Shown: one piece after another, positions 58,120-64,000 of the stretch
How positions within the stretch are numbered: position 1 is the stretch's first letter
Layout: each line of letters starts with the position of its first letter
Origin: Burkholderiales bacterium
GTDB taxonomy: Bacteria > Pseudomonadota > Gammaproteobacteria > Burkholderiales > UBA11063
Assembly: GCA_019748155.1 (NCBI GenBank)
Contig: JAIEPY010000022.1
Location: 16,444-80,443, forward strand
DNA length: 64,000 nt
Direction of reading: 5' to 3'
Made by a program: the position numbers and the translations under genes
Notes under the pieces: generated by a model
What the model was told of the DNA's origin: nothing
Seen by the model: the letters and a program-made list of their open reading frames with translations, nothing else
Database searches by the model: none

Positions 58120-59316
58120 TTACTCAGTAAAAGTCTGATTTTTGCGCAGTAATTGTCGTGTAAAGATTACACCAATAATTCCCTGTAGGATAATTAAAAT
58201 TCCTAAACATTCTTGTGGCTGTCCATAGTGAGTCATCAAGGAAATCATTCCACTTCCAGCAGCACCGCCCAACATTTGGATACAGGCATAAACCGCACCA
58301 GCAGTTCCGGCATTTTTGCTGAATAAGCTTAGTCCGCCTGCACTGGCGTTGGGATAAATAAACCCACAGCCACAGATGAGGATAACCAACGGAAGCATTA
58401 TAGTATAAAGATTAGTGAAATTAAAGACACCACCAATCAGGAAAAGTATCCCCGCAACTCCCAATAATCTTACGCCAAGCTGTAACATTTGATCAATACC
58501 GCGATGATAAATCATCTTACTATTTACATAGCTTGAGATAACTAAGGTGGCAGCGATAGCTAAATTGGTATAACCAAATTCCTCTGGCGAAAGGCCAACC
58601 TTAACCTGTAAAATATATGGCGATATAGTGACGTAAGCAAACATAGAGCATAGCGCAAACGCAGTTATTGCATTATAACGGAAGAATGCTCCATTGGTTA
58701 AAACTTCTTTATAATCGATAAGCATGTATTTTAGTGGTCGGTCAAGAAGATCATGGTTGGTTTCAGGTAGTGCTTTGACCGTATAAACTAAAAACACCAA
58801 AATATAAACTAATAAAAAAGCAAAACTTACCCGCCAGTTAAAATAATGCTCAATATAACCACCAATTACCGGAGCAATTGAAGCTGCAATCGGAATTACA
58901 ATACCTAAAACAGCACCAAAGCGCGCCATTTCTTGTTTATCCGGGCAGACATCTTTGGTAACTGCGCGCATAGTAGAACCAACCCCAACTAAGGCAACTC
59001 CCTGTATAAAACGTGCAATAAACAAGATGTTTAAGCTGGTAGCGATTAACGCAATCAGACTCCCAATTGCAGCAATCAACAAACTCCATAAGATTACAGG
59101 TTTGCGCCCGACCCGATCTGAAATTGGACCAAAGAATAGCGCACCTAAGCTAAATCCGACGGTGTAAAAGAAGATGGTATATTGAACCATGCTAATGCTG
59201 GTATGGAAATAATTCGCCATTGCTGGCATGGATGGCAAGTAAATGTCGGTAGACATTTGCGGTAATGCCCAAACTAATATAATAACTAATTTAAATCTGA
59301 GTGATAGAGGTTTCAT
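58120..59316 (-). CDS. MFS drug exporter, Bcr/CflA family
   Basis: A 398-residue protein with about 12 membrane helices. The N-terminal LPQMSTDIYLPSMPAMANYF and the motif A loop FGPISDRVGRKPVIL fit the Bcr/CflA subfamily. RFIQGVALVGVGSTMRAVTKD and the central motif C (VIPIAASIAPVIGG) also fit. Substrate cannot be read from sequence. It has its own extended -10 promoter and is followed by cutC. Confidence 0.9.
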   Translation of the reverse strand: MKPLSLRFKLVIILVWALPQMSTDIYLPSMPAMANYFHTSISMVQYTIFFYTVGFSLGALFFGPISDRVGRKPVILWSLLIAAIGSLIALIATSLNILFIARFIQGVALVGVGSTMRAVTKDVCPDKQEMARFGAVLGIVIPIAASIAPVIGGYIEHYFNWRVSFAFLLVYILVFLVYTVKALPETNHDLLDRPLKYMLIDYKEVLTNGAFFRYNAITAFALCSMFAYVTISPYILQVKVGLSPEEFGYTNLAIAATLVISSYVNSKMIYHRGIDQMLQLGVRLLGVAGILFLIGGVFNFTNLYTIMLPLVILICGCGFIYPNASAGGLSLFSKNAGTAGAVYACIQMLGGAAGSGMISLMTHYGQPQECLGILIILQGIIGVIFTRQLLRKNQTFTE

Positions 59317-59358
59317 GATGTATAGCTTTATTTGTAATTTTGAGATGAAGAATTGCAG

Positions 59359-59367
59359 ATTTTACCA
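59359..59367 (-). promoter_or_regulatory. Extended -10 promoter for the MFS-cutC operon
   Basis: On the minus strand TGGTAAAAT lies 42 bp ahead of the MFS gene start. Confidence 0.55.
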
Positions 59368-59524
59368 CGTAATTACTTTAATTTGGAAATCAAGATTGCT
59401 ATAAAATATTTGCTTAAACCCAGATGCTTAAGCTGCGTTGTATCACTAAACAGTATTAGCTATCAGGAAAACTATAGTATAATTTACGATTAATCAATAT
59501 TTTTAGCTGAATGTTAGGTTTATC

Positions 59525-60319
59525 ATGCATGTTTTTTTTGAACAACATCAGATGGTTCTTTATGGGTTTTTGATATCAATGGGCTTTTTAGCTGGTTTTA
59601 TTGATGCTATTGCAGGCGGTGGTGGATTAATCAGCGTACCAGCGCTAACCTTAACAGGAATGCCAATTCCGCTGGTATTAGGTACAAATAAATTACAAAG
59701 TAGTATTGGAACAAGTATTGCAGTATATAAATATTATAAAGATGGTTTGATTAATTTCCGTACGGTTTACCGTGGTTTGGTGATGGGGTTTATTGGTGCT
59801 TTCGCAGGAGCAACGCTGGCTAATCACATGTCTAGTAAATTTATGAGTTATATTGTACCTTTTTTAATGCTGTTAGTATTTATCTTTAATCTATTTAATG
59901 AATCCTTGGGTGTAGAAAAAGGCAAGCAGCGTATGAGTGAGCTAGCTTTTTTTTCGATCTTTGGCTTTATATGGGGATTTTATGATGCGTTTTTTGGACC
60001 AGGGGTGGGGAATTTCTGGATAATTTCAATAGTGTTTTTCTTGGGGTATACATTTTTAAATGCTTCAGGCTATGCTAAGGTATTGAACTTAAAAAGTAAT
60101 TTATTTTCTTTAGCTATCTTTTTATATTATGGTAAAGTAAATTTTGTAATCGGATTGCTAATGGCTTGCGGGTCATTATGTGGTGGCTATCTGGGTGCCA
60201 AAATGGTTATTTTGCGCGGGTCAAAATTAGTTAGGCCATTTTTTATGATTATTGTTGGGGTTAATGTCGTGATATTATTTTATCAAATGATATTTAGCCG
60301 TGTTGGAAGTTTAGGTTAA
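59525..60319 (+). CDS. TSUP family sulfite/organosulfonate-type permease (YfcA-like)
   Basis: A 264-residue membrane protein with about eight helices. FLAGFIDAIAGGGGLISVPA and GTNKLQSSIGTSIAVYKY are TSUP (TauE/SafE) signatures, repeated in degenerate form in the second half (GFYDAFFGPGVGNFWI, LNLKSNLFSLAIF). The transported anion is unknown. A TAGTATAAT box at 59475-59483 may be its promoter. Confidence 0.9.
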   Translation: MHVFFEQHQMVLYGFLISMGFLAGFIDAIAGGGGLISVPALTLTGMPIPLVLGTNKLQSSIGTSIAVYKYYKDGLINFRTVYRGLVMGFIGAFAGATLANHMSSKFMSYIVPFLMLLVFIFNLFNESLGVEKGKQRMSELAFFSIFGFIWGFYDAFFGPGVGNFWIISIVFFLGYTFLNASGYAKVLNLKSNLFSLAIFLYYGKVNFVIGLLMACGSLCGGYLGAKMVILRGSKLVRPFFMIIVGVNVVILFYQMIFSRVGSLG

Positions 60320-60345
60320 TTTACAAAATGAAGGATGTAATAAAT

Positions 60346-61068
60346 ATGAAGATTAATAAAATTAATATATTGGTATCGAGTGCGATATTTTCTGGCTTAC
60401 CGTTATTTGCTCATGCCGCAGACTCTAATTTAAAGGAACGTAATATTATAGCAACCGGACATGCTCAGGTTTTTATTCCTGAAACGGTAGCAACTACGCA
60501 ATTAGCAATTAATGAAAATGGTAAAAATGCTGATGATATTCAAAAAAATGTTCGGGTTAAAGCTGATAAATTAGTTAAGGCTTTAAAATTCAGTCAACTA
60601 ACTACGAGTATCGAAACAATGTATTTTAGTGTGAATCCGCAGTGGTCTTATCCAAATAATGTGGCTAAGTTAGATGGCTATTCAGCTAGTTATAGCTTAC
60701 AGGTTAAGTCATCGTTAACTGATGCGGGTAAAATTATTGACTTAGCGATGGATAATGGGGCAACTTCAGTTAATGGTCCAAGTTTATCAGCAAGTGATAA
60801 AGAACGGAGTTCTGCTGAGTTGGAAGCAATTAAGCTTGCAACATTAGACGCTAAAAAACAGGCTGAAGCTAGTCTTAGCGCACTGGGGCTTCATTCTACT
60901 ACGGTGAAACAAATTACCGTGGTTAATGCTGGCAGCCATAATCAACCTCAGCCACGTTACGCAGCAATGAGCATGGCAAAACTAGATAATCAATCGGCAG
61001 CAACCACCCCTATTGAGGGAGGCAAAGAGGCGATTAGTGCTGAAGTTAGCCTAACAACAGGCTATTAA
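60346..61068 (+). CDS. Periplasmic SIMPL-domain protein
   Basis: A 240-residue exported protein. I choose the ATG at 60346 because AAGGATG is correctly spaced ahead of it and the signal peptide then reads [20 protein letters not shown] with cleavage after AHA. The mature part is a SIMPL (DUF541) domain ([44 protein letters not shown]). The family is related to oxidative-stress protein YggE; its function is not defined. Its stop overlaps the convergent hslV stop by 4 bp. Confidence 0.85.
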   Translation: MKINKINILVSSAIFSGLPLFAHAADSNLKERNIIATGHAQVFIPETVATTQLAINENGKNADDIQKNVRVKADKLVKALKFSQLTTSIETMYFSVNPQWSYPNNVAKLDGYSASYSLQVKSSLTDAGKIIDLAMDNGATSVNGPSLSASDKERSSAELEAIKLATLDAKKQAEASLSALGLHSTTVKQITVVNAGSHNQPQPRYAAMSMAKLDNQSAATTPIEGGKEAISAEVSLTTGY

Positions 61069-61610
61069 TCCCAGTTGATAGTCTCTATTAAATGATTTTG
61101 ATTGGTGTAGATACAAACATCACCAGCAATTTCCAGCGATTTTTTTACGATCTGTTCTGCGCTCAAGTGCTCGGTATTGTCCGTGAGCGCTTTTGCTGCA
61201 GAATAGGCATACGAACCACCAGAACCAATTGCTGCGATATTGTACTCAGGTTCTAAAACATCTCCCGTACCTGTAATAATCAGGCTATGTTCTTTATCGG
61301 CAACAATTAACATTGCCTCTAATTTTTGTAACATCCGATCAGTACGCCATTCTTTAGCTAGCTCAACCGCTGAACGCATTAGCGCTCCATTGTGCATTTC
61401 TAATTTGGCTTCAAAACGCTCAAAGAGAGTGAAGGCATCGGCAGTGGCTCCGGCAAAGCCGGCAATTACCTGAGATTTATACAGCCGGCGAATTTTTCGT
61501 GCGGTTGACTTAATTACTACGTGTCCTAATGTTACCTGACCGTCGCCACCTACTGCCACTTGATTACCTTTGCGTACTGCTACAATGGTTGTACCGTGAA
61601 ATTGTTCCAT
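61065..61610 (-). CDS. hslV: ATP-dependent protease subunit HslV
   Basis: A 181-residue peptidase ring subunit. The propeptide MEQFHG is followed by the catalytic [10 protein letters not shown] (Thr7), a form common in betaproteobacteria. [20 protein letters not shown]-type [12 protein letters not shown] and [14 protein letters not shown] are conserved. hslU normally follows hslV, but here the next gene is convergent, so the unfoldase gene must be elsewhere. Confidence 0.95.
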   Translation of the reverse strand: MEQFHGTTIVAVRKGNQVAVGGDGQVTLGHVVIKSTARKIRRLYKSQVIAGFAGATADAFTLFERFEAKLEMHNGALMRSAVELAKEWRTDRMLQKLEAMLIVADKEHSLIITGTGDVLEPEYNIAAIGSGGSYAYSAAKALTDNTEHLSAEQIVKKSLEIAGDVCIYTNQNHLIETINWD

Positions 61611-61658
61611 ATTGATTCCTTTTGATTCGCGAAATGCTAAGTGATTATAGCCTAATTA

Positions 61659-61667
61659 TGCTAAAAT
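61659..61667 (+). promoter_or_regulatory. Extended -10 promoter for thrS
   Basis: TGCTAAAAT lies 53 bp before the thrS ATG in the divergent hslV-thrS gap. The leader is short, so no T-box or ThrS operator-like fold is apparent. Confidence 0.6.
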
Positions 61668-61720
61668 ATAAGCCCTAAATCTATTTATTCAATAGTTATT
61701 TTGTAATTTAAGGAAAATAA

Positions 61721-63610
61721 ATGTTAAAAATTACTTTGCCGGATGGTTCAGTACGCGAATTTGAGAACGCGGTAACTGTCCTTGATGTCGCTAAAAACAT
61801 CAGTTCAAGTTTAGCCAAAGTTACTTTGGCTGGAGTAGTTAATGCCAATTTAGTTGATGTATCACATACAATTACTGCTGATTCAACATTGTGCTTGATT
61901 ACCGATAAAGATCCTGAAGGTTTAGAAGTAATTCGTCATTCTACCGCGCATTTATTGGCTCAAGCGGTGAAGCAACTTTATCCATCCGCTCAAGTTACCA
62001 TCGGTCCAGTGATTGAGAATGGTTTTTACTATGACTTTAGTTTTGAGCGTCCGTTTACACCTGAAGACTTGCTAGCGATTGAAAAGAAAATGGCGCATTT
62101 GGTTGATCAAAATATTGCTGTTGAACGGGTAGAGATGCCGCGTGAGGAAGCCATTCGTTTTTTTGATTCGCTCGGTGAGAAATATAAAGTTGAAATCATT
62201 AGTGCGATTCCTGAAGGACAAACTATTTCTTTATATCGTCAAGGTGATTTTATCGATTTATGCCGCGGTCCGCATGTTCCAAGTACCAGCAAATTAAAGT
62301 CTTTCAAACTAATGAAAGTAGCTGGTGCCTATTGGCGTGGTAATTCGGATAATGAAATGTTGCAACGTATTTATGGTACTGCGTGGCGCAATAAAGATGA
62401 GCTCAAAGATTATTTATTTATGCTTGAGGAAGCCGAGAAACGTGATCACCGCAAGATTGGTAAACAACTTGACTTATTTCATCTGCAGGACGAAGCGCCG
62501 GGTATGGTCTTCTGGCATCCTAAGGGCTGGGCTTTGTGGCAAGTGATTGAGCAATATATGCGCAAAGAGCTTGATGCTGATGGTTATCAGGAAATTAAGA
62601 CTCCGCAAATTGTTGATCGTAGCTTATGGGAAAAATCTGGACACTGGGATATGTATGGTGAACTAATGTTTTCAACTCACTCAGAAAATCGCGATTATGC
62701 AGTTAAGCCAATGAATTGCCCATGTCATATTCAAGTATTTAATCAAGGTTTAAAATCTTACCGTGATCTACCTATTCGCTTAGCGGAATTTGGTTCTTGT
62801 CATCGCAATGAGCCATCAGGATCATTACATGGGATCATGCGCGTGCGTAATTTTGTGCAAGATGATGCGCATATTTTCTGTACTGAAGAACAAATGGAAT
62901 CTGAGTCAATCAAATTTATTGACCTGGTTTATCGTGTTTATCAACGTTTTGGTTTTGACAAAGTGGAAGTTAAATTATCAACTCGTCCTGCAAAACGGGT
63001 CGGTGATGATAATCTGTGGGATGCTGCGGAACAAGCTCTAGCAGCGGCATTGAATAATAAAGGTTTAGCTTTCACTTTACAAGCAAGTGAGGGTGCTTTC
63101 TATGGTCCTAAGATTGAGTTTGCATTAAAGGATTGCTTGGGTCGCGAATGGCAATGTGGTACGCTGCAATTAGACTTCAATCTGCCAACCCGCTTAGGCG
63201 CGACGTATGTTGCTGAAGATGGTAGCAAAAAAATTCCGGTGATGTTGCATCGTGCTGCTTTAGGATCATTAGAACGCTTTATCGGGGTGTTGATTGAGCA
63301 TTATGCGGGTAATCTACCATTCTGGTTAGCTCCGGTACAAGTAGTGATCTTAAATATCTCTGAGAAACAGGCTGACTATGCGGCTTCAGTTTTGAGCGCG
63401 CTTAAAGCTCAAGGGGTTCGCGCTGAAATTGATTTATCCAATGAAAAAGTTGGATATAAAATTCGTCAGCACTCCATGCAAAAAATTCCATACTTGTTAG
63501 TTGTGGGTGATAGCGAAGTTGAAAATCAACAAGTAACTGTTCGTAAGCAAGATGGTTCAGATCTTGGTGCGATGAGTTTGGCTGATTTTTTGGCTGTCTG
63601 TAATGCGTAA
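61721..63610 (+). CDS. thrS: Threonyl-tRNA synthetase
   Basis: A 629-residue class II synthetase with TGS domain (1-62), the editing domain ([16 protein letters not shown], and HVPSTSKL with its cysteine DLCRGPH), catalytic core ([22 protein letters not shown]-type [17 protein letters not shown]) and a C-terminal anticodon-binding domain. A TAAGGAAAATAA ribosome binding site precedes it. infC, rpmI and rplT, which often follow, are not present; a strong terminator ends the unit. Confidence 0.97.
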   Translation: MLKITLPDGSVREFENAVTVLDVAKNISSSLAKVTLAGVVNANLVDVSHTITADSTLCLITDKDPEGLEVIRHSTAHLLAQAVKQLYPSAQVTIGPVIENGFYYDFSFERPFTPEDLLAIEKKMAHLVDQNIAVERVEMPREEAIRFFDSLGEKYKVEIISAIPEGQTISLYRQGDFIDLCRGPHVPSTSKLKSFKLMKVAGAYWRGNSDNEMLQRIYGTAWRNKDELKDYLFMLEEAEKRDHRKIGKQLDLFHLQDEAPGMVFWHPKGWALWQVIEQYMRKELDADGYQEIKTPQIVDRSLWEKSGHWDMYGELMFSTHSENRDYAVKPMNCPCHIQVFNQGLKSYRDLPIRLAEFGSCHRNEPSGSLHGIMRVRNFVQDDAHIFCTEEQMESESIKFIDLVYRVYQRFGFDKVEVKLSTRPAKRVGDDNLWDAAEQALAAALNNKGLAFTLQASEGAFYGPKIEFALKDCLGREWQCGTLQLDFNLPTRLGATYVAEDGSKKIPVMLHRAALGSLERFIGVLIEHYAGNLPFWLAPVQVVILNISEKQADYAASVLSALKAQGVRAEIDLSNEKVGYKIRQHSMQKIPYLLVVGDSEVENQQVTVRKQDGSDLGAMSLADFLAVCNA

Positions 63611-63627
63611 CTATTCTCATAGGTGGT

Positions 63628-63662
63628 AAAACAGGAGGTTGTATAGCCTCCTGTTTTATTTT
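63628..63662. terminator. Bidirectional terminator after thrS
   Basis: A perfect 11-bp stem AAAACAGGAGG / CCTCCTGTTTT with an 8-base loop, followed by ATTTTT on the + strand and preceded by A-rich sequence, so it can serve thrS and the convergent ORF. Confidence 0.92.
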
Positions 63663-63925
63663 TGGTTGCTAGCTAAAAGCTTTTCACAGCCATCAAGCAT
63701 AATATTGATACCAAATTCAAACATTTCATCATGTTCTTTTTCTGTTAACAAATTATAAAACTGCTGGTTTAATTCAAATTCTGGTTTTATATTTTCTGGT
63801 AAACCTGAGTGCTCTCTAATCGTGAGAGTGCTATGAGTTTCAAATGTTACATTACCAATGACAAATATGCGTAAATTCCTACCAATGTAACCAGCTTGCT
63901 TTAATGTAAAACCAAATGACATCAT
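63656..63925 (-). CDS. Short hypothetical protein
   Basis: A convergent ORF next to the thrS terminator. From the ATG at 63925 it encodes 89 residues (MMSFGFTLKQAGYIGRNLRI...). The ORF-track TTG start adds 12 residues, and a TAG lies in frame four codons above that. I recognise no family, signal peptide or motif. A neighbouring frame upstream reads GFKSPNEMVAQEIASWCT and stops, which may mean that this is the end of a frameshifted larger gene. It could also be non-coding. Confidence 0.4.
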   Translation of the reverse strand: MMSFGFTLKQAGYIGRNLRIFVIGNVTFETHSTLTIREHSGLPENIKPEFELNQQFYNLLTEKEHDEMFEFGINIMLDGCEKLLASNQK

Positions 63926-64000
63926 TTTGCATCCGCAGAAATCAGGTGCACCAAGAGGCAATCTCTTGAGCTACCATCTCATTTGGACTTTTAAACCCAA

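Overview
The window is AT-rich bacterial chromosome (estimated by eye, not computed) with dense, operon-like coding. Several features point to a betaproteobacterium, most like Neisseriales or a relative. These are the mannose-type EIIA-HPr-EI cluster without sugar permeases, the FMN riboswitch ahead of ribD-ribE-ribBA-ribH, the dxr-cdsA-uppS-frr order, HslV with an MEQFHG propeptide, and RecBD rather than AddAB. I cannot name the genus. Many genes are preceded by an extended -10 promoter of the form TGnTAwAAT with no convincing -35 box.

Layout. (1) 1-5.75 kb: PTS phosphorelay (EIIA, HPr, EI), carboxy-terminal protease, Nudix hydrolase, rpe and a MarC-family membrane protein, closely packed on the + strand. 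(2) 5.75-9.55 kb: FMN riboswitch and the riboflavin operon. (3) 9.6-12.8 kb: a YcbB-like L,D-transpeptidase and a ModF-like double ABC ATPase. (4) 12.8-16.7 kb, minus strand: dxr, cdsA, uppS, frr, smpB. (5) 16.7-24.9 kb, plus strand: glyQ (without glyS), nrdR, guaB, a PpiD-like foldase, tldD, yebC and hslO. (6) 25-33.2 kb: a tyrosine recombinase, minCDE-trxB, a seven-repeat beta-propeller lipoprotein, polA (proofreading site lost) and tRNA-Lys(CUU). (7) 33.4-37.6 kb: a large SNF2-type helicase.

(8) 37.6-50.5 kb is an accessory, defence-like island wedged between the SNF2 gene and recB. It holds two AlbA_2/Schlafen-like ATP-binding regulators and a coiled-coil protein. Next comes an MmeI-like DNA methyltransferase cut by one in-frame TAA. 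It is followed without gaps by a TPR-HEPN (LA2681-like) protein and a four-helix membrane protein. The rest is a decayed Fic gene, a DUF1186/SEC-C protein and a RhuM gene with a frameshifted tail. Three of its genes are broken, so part of the island is decaying. Its most unusual non-coding element is an array of four palindromes at 40-41 bp spacing, directly upstream of the second AlbA_2 gene. The first AlbA_2 gene contains a perfect 27-bp inverted repeat within its coding sequence.

(9) 50.5-57.4 kb: recB-recD (no recC in the window) converging on a short recQ. (10) 57.4-64 kb: cutC and a Bcr/CflA-type MFS exporter, a TSUP permease, a SIMPL-domain periplasmic protein, hslV (no hslU), thrS and a short hypothetical ORF behind a strong bidirectional terminator.

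The best candidates for something undescribed are the HEPN/membrane-protein/methyltransferase operon and the palindrome array.
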